Translations under genes and position numbers: made by a program
Origin: Terriglobia bacterium
GTDB taxonomy: Bacteria; Acidobacteriota; Terriglobia; UBA7540
Direction: 5' to 3'
NCBI GenBank assembly: GCA_030040295.1
Contig: JASHTZ010000076.1
Coordinates: 1 to 6,763 of the forward strand
DNA: 6,763 bases
The notes under the pieces: generated by a model
Database searches by the model: none
Told to the model about the DNA's origin: nothing
The model's input: only the letters and a program-made list of their open reading frames with translations
Shown: piece after piece, positions 1 to 6,200 of the stretch
Layout: every line of letters starts with the position of its first letter
Numbering within the stretch: position 1 is the first letter of the stretch

Positions 1-1059
1 AACCCCGCCTACCTGGAGGTCGCCCGGCAAACGAAGGACTTCATGCTCGCGCATTTTCCGCAGAGAGATGGGACTTGGGCCGAACTGGTTTCACGCGAAG
101 GAAAGCTGCTCAAACCTTTCAGCGGCGACCTCTTCGGAATGTATTTTGCGGCCGAAGGTCTTCAAGAGTACGCGCACGCTTCCGGGGACAGCGAAGCGCG
201 GGAGATGGCCTTCCGGATGATGAAGGATCTCTTCGCCAAACTCAAAGACCCCGCCGTGCCGGACCCAGAAACCGGATTGATGGGCGTGCGGTCGCAGGGG
301 GTGTGGATGGTCACAGTCCGAACGGCCACCCAGATGCTCAGAAGGTGGCCCAACCCGGAAATCGCCGCTATGGCCGACAGCAGCATCGACGCAGTGATCC
401 ACAAACATTACAACCCTGAATTCGGACTGACCACCGAGACGTTGAATCTGGACAACACCCGGCCCAGGGAATTGGCAAACGTCACAGTGTGCGGCCACTC
501 CGTGGAAACCCTTTGGATGATCATGGACGAAGCCCTCCGCCGCGGGGACCAGGCGCTCTACGACCTCTGCGCCGGACGGCTGCGCCATAACCTCAACGTG
601 GCCTGGGACTACATCTTCGGCGGATTGGCCGATTCCATTAATGTCAACCAGGGAGGTTATCACTGGTCGGTTGACACGCCCGTGGGCACCAACTATCAAT
701 TCCGTGAAGTAGGCGAATACAAGTGGAACAAAACCTCCTGGGCCTTCGATGAGGTCCTCATTTCAACGATGAACGTCATCGAGAATCGCGGGAGTGATTG
801 GGCGGTGCGTTACTTCGACCTTGCGCACGAGACGTTCTACAAAAAAATGTCGCTAAAGACCCACGGGCATCCGCTTTTTATGGCCTTTGCGGAACGTGAA
901 ATGGCATTTCAACCCCACGCCGTCCGCCAGGAAAACTACCACCACGCGCGGCAACTGATGCTCAATCTCATGGCTCTCGACCGAATGATGAAGCGCGAGG
1001 CGCCTCAAGGAACGAGCAGTGAGCCTTCGCCTGGCGATTCTAGACCCACGAGTCAGTAA
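1..1059 (+). CDS. N-acylglucosamine 2-epimerase (AGE) family protein, 5'-truncated by the window edge
   Basis: The frame is open from base 1 and stops with TAA at 1057-1059, giving 352 visible residues. Family members are usually about 390-430 residues, so some tens of N-terminal residues lie outside the window. The ATG at base 43 is probably internal, because the codons before it (NPAYLEVARQTKDF) read like a normal AGE helix. AGE proteins are cytoplasmic (alpha/alpha)6-barrels that epimerise C2 of N-acylhexosamines or of free sugars such as mannose or cellobiose. Family-like stretches are CGHSVETLW (visible residues 164-172), matching the family's PGH..E.GW segment with one catalytic His (His166, bases 496-498), and EREMAFQPH...ENYHHARQLMLNLMALDR near the C-terminus with His314/His315 (bases 940-945), matching the second catalytic His region. 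The usual W-P-H-(S/A)-E motif reads W-A-F-D-E (residues 247-251), so its His is Phe. The last 20 or so residues are low-complexity, rich in Ser, Pro and Thr. Family assignment is firm; substrate is unknown. Confidence 0.85.
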   Translation, partial: NPAYLEVARQTKDFMLAHFPQRDGTWAELVSREGKLLKPFSGDLFGMYFAAEGLQEYAHASGDSEAREMAFRMMKDLFAKLKDPAVPDPETGLMGVRSQGVWMVTVRTATQMLRRWPNPEIAAMADSSIDAVIHKHYNPEFGLTTETLNLDNTRPRELANVTVCGHSVETLWMIMDEALRRGDQALYDLCAGRLRHNLNVAWDYIFGGLADSINVNQGGYHWSVDTPVGTNYQFREVGEYKWNKTSWAFDEVLISTMNVIENRGSDWAVRYFDLAHETFYKKMSLKTHGHPLFMAFAEREMAFQPHAVRQENYHHARQLMLNLMALDRMMKREAPQGTSSEPSPGDSRPTSQ

Positions 1060-1136
1060 AGACCTCGGCTCGATGCTGGACAGATATTTCTGAAACCTGC
1101 AATCTGGCCTGAAGGGGCGTGGAATTTCGCGGAACT

Positions 1137-1156
1137 TCACAACAATTTTGTTGTGA
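1137..1156. promoter_or_regulatory. Candidate operator: perfect 9-bp-arm palindrome
   Basis: TCACAACAA (1137-1145) and its exact reverse complement TTGTTGTGA (1148-1156) are separated by TT. An A+T-rich 20-base dyad like this is typical of a dimeric helix-turn-helix regulator site. The two-base centre and lack of a T run argue against a terminator. It sits 78 bases after the epimerase stop and about 255 bases before the ROK start. The ROK regulator encoded next door is the simplest candidate for binding it, but this is inference. I see no second good copy in front of the receptor gene. Confidence 0.45.
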
Positions 1157-1179
1157 TCTCTTGCATGCAGCCCGCCAGC

Positions 1180-1211
1180 GATCCATCTGGATTCACCTTG
1201 ATGGATCAAGG
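1180..1211. repeat. Overlapping inverted repeats
   Basis: GATCCATC (1180-1187) pairs with GATGGATC (1200-1207), giving 8-bp arms around a 12-base loop. CCTTGAT (1196-1202) also pairs with ATCAAGG (1205-1211), giving 7-bp arms around GG. A smaller dyad, ATCCA-TC-TGGAT, lies at 1181-1192. The first two share bases 1200-1207, so as RNA they could not form together. They could be alternative structures or nested protein sites. Their function is unknown. Confidence 0.35.
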
Positions 1212-1267
1212 CGAGATGTCCAGAATTACGTTACATACAGCGCGATGGCGGCGACATTCCGCCTGGC

Positions 1268-1285
1268 TCTTGCCACATCTTGCCA
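1268..1285 (+). repeat. 8-base direct repeat with 10-base period
   Basis: TCTTGCCA occurs at 1268-1275 and again at 1278-1285, so the copies start exactly 10 bases apart, about one helical turn. They end 24 bases before the candidate -35 box of the ROK promoter. That is a suitable place for an activator or repressor with same-face binding. A chance repeat of this length is possible. Confidence 0.25.
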
Positions 1286-1309
1286 AAAACGGAAGATCTC
1301 TGCGGCATA

Positions 1310-1337
1310 TTGTTTTCGCGGAAACGAGTGTTATTAT
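1310..1337 (+). promoter_or_regulatory. Candidate sigma70-type promoter for the ROK regulator gene
   Basis: A -35-like box TTGTTT (1310-1315) and a -10-like box TATTAT (1332-1337) are separated by 16 bases. Transcription would start near 1344, leaving a leader of roughly 65-70 bases. An imperfect 14-base dyad, GTTTTCGCGGAAAC (1312-1325, two symmetric mismatches around CGCG), overlaps the -35 box and spacer. A repressor bound there would block polymerase, so autoregulation by the ROK protein is possible. This is a visual match only. Confidence 0.4.
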
Positions 1338-1411
1338 GTGGGCAGGCATAATAAGCACAGGCATCAACACTCGTCCGTGCCGCCGACGAGAGGACGCGCC
1401 CGCAACGAAAA

Positions 1412-2701
1412 ATGAAACACGTCACAGAAAAGAAGCAGAGGGATCGAGCGGTCATTGAGGCCCTGGTGCGAAGGTACGGCCCCATCTCGCGGGCGGAAAT
1501 CCGCGAGCTGACGCACCTGCGCTGGAGCGTGGTCTCACCCATCGTCCGTGAACTGCTGAGAGAAGGCAAGTTTCTGGAGGTTGGACCTTCCAGCAATCCC
1601 CTGGGGCGAAAACAGACCCTCTTGAAGCTTAACGAGGATCAAGGGTTTATCCTGTCTGTGGCGTTCGATGCCGAAAGTGTCTCGGCAGCAGTCACCAATC
1701 TCCGCCCGCACATCAAAAGTAAAATTTCTCAAGCAACCAACTTGACCGGGGGAATTGAGGGTCTCCTGAACCAGTTGGTGCAGTGCGCGCGCGAAGCTCT
1801 TCAACAAGCAGGCATCCCCCGGGAAAAACTGATGGGCACCGGCATCGCTGACCCCGGCCTGGTGAATGTGCGGGAGGGAATCTCCATCCTTGCTGCGAGC
1901 ATTGATTTTTGGAAAAACGTCCCTTTGAAGCGAGTCTTTGAGGAAGAGTTCGGCGTTCCATTGATCCTTGAAAGCTCCACGCGCACGCAAGCCCTTGCCG
2001 AGCGTGTGCTGGGAGCGGGAGAGGACGCCGAGGACATGATTTACATTGAGTACGGCAAGGGCGTGGGCGCCGGCATCATGACCGCAGGAAAGATGCTTTT
2101 CGGCCACGATTGGATCGCGGGGGAGTTCGGACACATTCCCATGCTTGAAAACGGGCCCGCATGCAATTGCGGAAGCTTTGGATGCCTGGAAGCCCTGGTG
2201 GGATTGTCTGCCCTTGAAGCCCGCTGCCGTAAAGCCATTCTGGAAGGGAGTAAAACGCGGGCGATCGAGATCGCTCACGGAGACCCGGCGAAAGTGACGG
2301 GCTGGACGGTGCTTGAGGGCTCCAAGCTCGGAGACAAAACCTGCATAGCGATTATCGAAGAGCTGGTGAAATACCTGGGGCTCGGCCTATCAACTTTGGT
2401 CAATCTTTTTAATCCTGCAATTATTATTCTCGACCATCGCCTGGGATTGGCCGGCGAGATTTTCCTCGAACAGATTGCCCGCGCCGTGAAGAAGCAAGCC
2501 TTAGGTAATGCCACGGCAAACTTGAAGTTCTGCTACGGAACCTTGGGAAGTGATGCCAGCCTGCTGGGAGCGGCGTTGACAGTTCTCGAGAAGACTTATG
2601 AGATTCCCGCACTCAAACCGCCACGATTCATGATCGAAAGATCGGTGATCGACGAATTGACGGCGAGCCGGCGGTCAACGCCTGTAAATGCCACCGTCTG
2701 A
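1412..2701 (+). CDS. ROK-family transcriptional regulator (NagC/XylR type)
   Basis: This is a complete 429-residue protein, the normal size for ROK regulators and longer than ROK kinases (about 300). Residues about 13-55 form a winged helix-turn-helix (SRAEIRELTHL, then RWSVVSPIVRELLREG) with a wing around NPLGRKQTLLKLN (62-74). Residues about 78-395 form the ROK sugar-binding domain. The ROK signature is present: GEFGH (237-241) followed by CNCGSFGCLE (251-260). His241, Cys251, Cys253 and Cys258 are the expected zinc ligands. The usual kinase ENDAN stretch, with the catalytic Asp, is ESSTR (187-191), and the GGGL turn of the nucleotide site is DHRL (341-344). It should therefore bind DNA and a sugar ligand without phosphorylating it. 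The ATG is chosen because it leaves a normal lead-in to the helix-turn-helix. The ribosome binding site is poor (GAGAGGA at 1388-1394, 17 bases away). Ligand and targets are unknown; control of the neighbouring genes is inferred. Confidence 0.9.
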   Translation: MKHVTEKKQRDRAVIEALVRRYGPISRAEIRELTHLRWSVVSPIVRELLREGKFLEVGPSSNPLGRKQTLLKLNEDQGFILSVAFDAESVSAAVTNLRPHIKSKISQATNLTGGIEGLLNQLVQCAREALQQAGIPREKLMGTGIADPGLVNVREGISILAASIDFWKNVPLKRVFEEEFGVPLILESSTRTQALAERVLGAGEDAEDMIYIEYGKGVGAGIMTAGKMLFGHDWIAGEFGHIPMLENGPACNCGSFGCLEALVGLSALEARCRKAILEGSKTRAIEIAHGDPAKVTGWTVLEGSKLGDKTCIAIIEELVKYLGLGLSTLVNLFNPAIIILDHRLGLAGEIFLEQIARAVKKQALGNATANLKFCYGTLGSDASLLGAALTVLEKTYEIPALKPPRFMIERSVIDELTASRRSTPVNATV

Positions 2702-2806
2702 TTCCTTTAATTCCAACCAAGAAATGTCTTTCCTTCAATAAGCGGAGTATATACGCATGTGTAGATTGCCGTATGTACATATTACCTCGAAAATTGGAGT
2801 TAACGC

Positions 2807-2836
2807 TTGACAGACTATGCCGCTCATGGTAAGAAT
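2807..2836 (+). promoter_or_regulatory. Candidate promoter for the TonB-dependent receptor gene
   Basis: A perfect -35 consensus TTGACA (2807-2812) is followed after 18 bases by a weak -10-like AAGAAT (2831-2836, four of six consensus positions). If real, transcription would start near 2843 and give a leader of about 360 bases containing the stem-loops listed here. A weaker alternative -35, TTGACC, lies at 2953-2958, but I see no good -10 box at the right distance from it. Confidence 0.3.
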
Positions 2837-2874
2837 TGTGCCGAAATTGGAATCTCTTTATGGCCTTGGACGGC

Positions 2875-2902
2875 GCCACCCTTAAATGTTCAAAGGGATG
2901 GC
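2875..2902 (+). other. Potential stem-loop in the receptor leader
   Basis: GCCACCCTT (2875-2883) can pair with AAGGG-A-TGGC (2893-2902), giving nine base pairs with one bulged A and a nine-base loop. The compact dyad GCCGG-GG-CCGGC (2905-2916) follows directly, and a run of five T lies at 2926-2930. The T run is too far from either stem for a standard intrinsic terminator. It may be a leader RNA structure, or simply part of a regulatory region. Confidence 0.35.
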
Positions 2903-2987
2903 TAGCCGGGGCCGGCGACTTGTAGTTTTTCCTAATCGCTTGCTGCGGGGGATTGACCCGACTTATTGATTTGGAAGTAGTGAATAC

Positions 2988-3030
2988 GCCATCAACTTCG
3001 GGCCGCCGCCGAGCACGGCGTTTTGATGGC
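2988..3030 (+). terminator. Nested hairpin, terminator- or attenuator-like
   Basis: An inner G+C hairpin, CGCCG-AGCA-CGGCG (3007-3020), is followed at once by TTTT (3021-3024), which resembles a short intrinsic terminator. An outer pair, GCCATCAA (2988-2995) with TTGATGGC (3023-3030), encloses it and uses part of the T run. Outer and inner stems could coexist. The hairpin could end read-through transcription from the ROK gene or attenuate transcription of the receptor. The short stem and T run make a simple terminator uncertain. Confidence 0.3.
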
Positions 3031-3077
3031 TTAATTCCAACTTATGGATTGGAAGTCGAAAACTGCTCCACATTCCA

Positions 3078-3121
3078 GAGCCACCTTAAAGGCTCAAGCC
3101 GGCTATCCGTTTCGCGCCGGC
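3078..3121 (+). other. Two adjacent stem-loop-forming inverted repeats in the leader
   Basis: GAGCC (3078-3082) pairs with GGCTC (3091-3095) around ACCTTAAA. Two bases later, GCCGGC (3098-3103) pairs with GCCGGC (3116-3121) around a 12-base loop. A competing small hairpin, GCCG/CGGC, is possible at 3116-3128. Neither stem is followed by a T run. They lie 80-125 bases before the receptor start, so they would be transcribed as part of its leader. The match to any known RNA family is unknown to me. Confidence 0.3.
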
Positions 3122-3192
3122 CTGCGGCAAAACCCGTTTGGTCATCCAGCACCAAACCCAACGAACTCAAACTGGCGATCGGTTATGAGAAC

Positions 3193-3198
3193 AGGAGG
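3193..3198 (+). promoter_or_regulatory. Strong ribosome binding site of the receptor gene
   Basis: AGGAGG lies five bases before the ATG at 3204, close to the ideal Shine-Dalgarno sequence. It fixes the start of the receptor and implies efficient translation. By contrast, the ROK gene has only a distant, weak match, which fits a low-level regulator next to an abundant membrane protein. Confidence 0.85.
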
Positions 3199-3203
3199 GA
3201 GTT

Positions 3204-6200
3204 ATGCATCGATTTGGTAGATCATCAAACGGAGGTTTGATCTTGGTCTTACTGGCGTGGGGACTAATCGCCGCAGGCGTTTGCTTCGCCCAGGTCATCA
3301 CCGCCACGCTCTTCGGTAGAATCACCGACCCGTCGGGCGCCGCCGTGCCCGGTGTGAGTCTTACGGCGGTGAATACCGGAACCGGGCGCGAGTTCACGGC
3401 CACTACCGATGCGACGGGCAACTACTCATTCCTCAACCTGCCTCCGGGTGAATACACTCTCAAAGCGGAAAAGAGCGGCTTCACCACCAGCACCACTCAT
3501 GGCATCGTTCTGGTGGTGGACCAGAAAGGTGAAGTGGACGTTGCGCTGCAAGTGGGGCAGGTGACGGCCACGGTGAATGTCAGCGGATCCGCCCCGGTCA
3601 TCGATACCACCACGGCGAGTGTTGGCACGATCGTCGCCGGGCAGACGGTTGTAGCTTTGCCCTTGAATCTGCGGTATTACGGTTCTCTGGCGCTGCTGAG
3701 CCCGGGAACCGTCAATGACAATGGCGGATTCGCGTCCAACACGGAAGGCTCGCCGTTTGCCGTCAGCTCTTACAGCGCGAACGGCAGCCGGACCTCCAGT
3801 AACAATTACCTGATCGATGGCGTTGATGCCCGGGCCGTCCACTTTGGTTCGTTCTCAATAGAGCCCGATCCAGATGCCATTGAGGAATTCAAAGTTCAGA
3901 CGAACGTTTACGATGCCGCTTTTGGGACGGCGTCGGGATCGACGATCAACCTGGTTACGAAGTCCGGCACCAACCAGTTTCATGGCACTGCCTATGAGTT
4001 TCTTCGCAACAGTGACATGGATTCGCGAAATTTCTTTTCGCAGAATCAAACCAATATCGTAACCGGGCAAGTGGAGCCGGGAACGGCGCGCGCCGTATTG
4101 AAGCGCAACCAGTTTGGCGCTGCGGTGGGCGGTCCGGTGCGCAAGGACAAGACGTTTTTCTTCGGCAACTATGAGGGTCTGCGCTTGATCGAGGGCGATG
4201 TGCAGAGCAGTTTGGTGCCGAGCGCGGCTGAAGCGCAAGGCAATTTCGGCGCGTTATTGACCGGCACCGACACCAATCTGTGTGGCACCGGCGGTCCTGC
4301 CAACCTCACTTACGACACTGGACAGCTTTTCAGCCCGGCCACCGAGAGCCTTTATACGTGCCCTTCCGGCACTCACTCCGGATCAAAAGTTCTTGTGGGA
4401 ACACCGTTAGCCAGCAACGTGATCTCCAGCATTAATCCGGTCGGGGCAAAAGTCTTGGCGTCTTACCCCGCGCCGAATCTTCCTATTGCCAATCCGAATT
4501 ACCTCAACCAAACGCCCGAGACCCAGGGCACCGAGTTGGTTGACGCCCGGGTGGATAACACTTTCAGCGCGAAAGACTCCGTCTTCGTCCGCTACCTTTA
4601 CGGGAGTTCCAATCTGGTCTCGCCTTCCGCGGTTCCAGGTTTTAATACCGACACCACTTTCCAAGGCCAGGACGCAGTGATTGGCTGGGACCATGGTTTT
4701 AGCCCCAACATGATCAACGAACTGCGTCTGGGATTTGACCGCGTTGACAATAAGGTCGGCCCTCCAGCTTATCGTGCGCCGGGTTTTGAGGAAAGCTTTG
4801 GAATTACGGGGCTTGGGGCCTTTTCGGGGCTGGAACTCTACCCGGACTTTAGCATCACGAACTTCGCCGGCATAGGCGATTATTCCAGCGCTCCGCTTCA
4901 TATTCCCAGCATGGTTGAGGTTCTGGGCGACAATCTCTCCTGGTATCACGGCCGGCACACATTCATCTTCGGGGCGGATATGGACTCCTGGCAGTACCTG
5001 GCGGGATCCGGCCCCAACGATCTGCAAGGCGATTTCACCTACAACGGCGAGTTTTCTTCGTTGGCGAGTGAATTACCGGCCACCACGTCCGCATCCTCAC
5101 TTGCCGATTTGGAGTTGGGATATCCATCCGGGGCGGAACGCGCTGAGGCCTTCCAAAAGATCTATGAAGTGGGAGGAAAGATTTGGAGCTATTACGCTCA
5201 AGATGACATTCGCGTCAAATCCAACTTCACCATCAACGCCGGATTGCGCTGGGAATTTCGAGAGTTCCCGGTTGATAAGAACAACATTTTGATGACGTTT
5301 GTGCCTACGGGCGCGCCATTCTCCGGCACCGGCAACGGCATACTGGTCTCCGCATATCCGGCTGCCACTCTTAACCAAATCTGTACACAATACCCTTACT
5401 TGGATTCGGCGTCAGGCGAATGCCTGATCGCGAATTCCACCGAGACCGCTCAATTGGGGTTCACGGGACGCACCGCAAGGAGCTTGATGCACCCCAACTA
5501 CCACTACTTTGCCCCGCGGGGGGGATTCGCCTGGCGGCCCTTCACGTCCGACAAGCTGGTGCTGCGGGGCGGGGGCGGGATGTTCTTCGACCTGCCTATT
5601 CAGAACAACCTGACCTTCGGGCACAATAACCCTATCACTTCTGCCGAACCGACTTACACCACCGCCATCGGTTCGCCCCCACCCTTGACCAATGGCGTGC
5701 CTACAACCGTTGAGAATGTCTTCGGAGGAGTGGCCATCCCACCCATCATTGACCAAGGTCTGGGGATGGATCCGTGGCCGAATTATGTTTACCCCACCGT
5801 GTATGAATGGAGCTTGGGAGTGGAATCGCAATTATCGACCAATTCGGCTTTGGACATCGAGTACGTGGCTAACCATGCCATCCACCTCGCCGACGTGATC
5901 AATAATTACAACCAACCCCTTCCGGGAATCGGGGCGCTTCAGCCCCGTCGGCCTTACCCGGACTTCGACACCATCGAGAACGTCGCGTCAAACAACGTCT
6001 CCAGTTACGAGTCGCTGCAAGCCAAATATAGCCGAAAATTCACCAACGGGTTGTATATGCTCGCGAGCTATACGTGGTCGCACACGCTCGACAATGGCGA
6101 GGGTGACGAGGGGTTCAACGGCGGATTTGGCAACGGGGGCGCGCAGAATAACAATGCTCCCCTTTCCGCCATGTACGGAGACTCTTACATTGACGTCCCT

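Larger units (their letters stand above)
1060..1411. other. Intergenic region between the epimerase and ROK genes
   Basis: This is 352 bases with no convincing gene. It holds a palindrome (1137-1156), overlapping inverted repeats (1180-1211), an 8-base direct repeat with 10-base period (1268-1285) and a plausible promoter (1310-1337). No G+C-rich hairpin followed by a T run is visible after the epimerase stop, so I cannot place a terminator for that gene. The heptamer CAGGCAT occurs twice, at 1343-1349 and 1358-1364, just after the candidate -10 box. Open frames that cross the region have no recognisable protein character. Confidence 0.7.
2707..3056. repeat. Dispersed TTGGAA/TTCCAA repeats, including an 11-base exact repeat
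   Basis: The hexamer TTGGAA or its complement occurs at 2711-2716, 2847-2852, 2971-2976, 3035-3040 and 3049-3054. Two copies sit in an exact 11-base direct repeat, TTAATTCCAAC, at 2707-2717 and 3031-3041. Two others sit in a near repeat: ACTTATTGATTTGGAAGT (2961-2978) and ACTTATGGATTGGAAGT (3040-3056), which differ by one substitution and one indel. The last two hexamers face each other with an 8-base gap (3035-3054). A related site, ATTGGAGTTAA, lies at 2793-2803. They could be regulator half-sites or remnants of a decayed duplication. Confidence 0.45.
2702..3203. other. Intergenic region and probable leader of the TonB-dependent receptor gene
   Basis: This is 502 bases with no convincing gene. 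It holds five TTGGAA/TTCCAA hexamers, a candidate promoter (2807-2836), potential stem-loops at 2875-2902, 2988-3030, 3078-3095 and 3098-3121, and the ribosome binding site. Short perfect palindromes GTATATAC (2747-2754) and TATGTACATA (2772-2781) lie in the A+T-rich first part. It matches no riboswitch or known RNA that I can recognise. No clear terminator follows the ROK stop directly. Confidence 0.65.

Noticed and set aside
91..699. Long open frame on the - strand inside the epimerase gene (202 codons)
   Set aside because: It lies antisense to a clear AGE-family gene and its translation (His/Gly/Val-rich, no domain) looks like a shadow produced by G+C-rich codons.
1137..1156. Palindrome as an intrinsic terminator of the epimerase gene
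   Set aside because: The stem is A+T-rich with a two-base centre and there is no T run after it, so an operator is a better reading.
1119..1458. Two overlapping + strand open frames in the epimerase-ROK gap (about 100 codons each)
   Set aside because: They overlap each other and the ROK start, have no ribosome binding site that I can see and no protein-like composition, and they run across the palindromes and promoter.
1412..2701. ROK protein as a glucokinase-type sugar kinase
   Set aside because: It carries an N-terminal winged helix, and both the catalytic Asp stretch and the glycine-rich turn of the nucleotide site are altered.
2702..3203. Known riboswitch, small RNA or tRNA in the receptor leader
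   Set aside because: I looked for conserved cores of common riboswitches and for tRNA arms and found none that I could support.
2953..3240. Open frame of 95 codons overlapping the start of the receptor gene
   Set aside because: It starts at a TTG, is rich in Arg and Ser, shows no domain, and overlaps the receptor start and its strong ribosome binding site in another frame.
3264..3290. Receptor as a lipoprotein (Cys27 near the signal peptide end)
   Set aside because: The residues before the Cys are A-G-V; Val at -1 does not fit a lipobox. Cleavage by signal peptidase I after CFA is more usual for this family.
4407..5027. 206-codon - strand open frame inside the receptor gene
   Set aside because: It is antisense to well-conserved receptor motifs, and its translation has no recognisable features.
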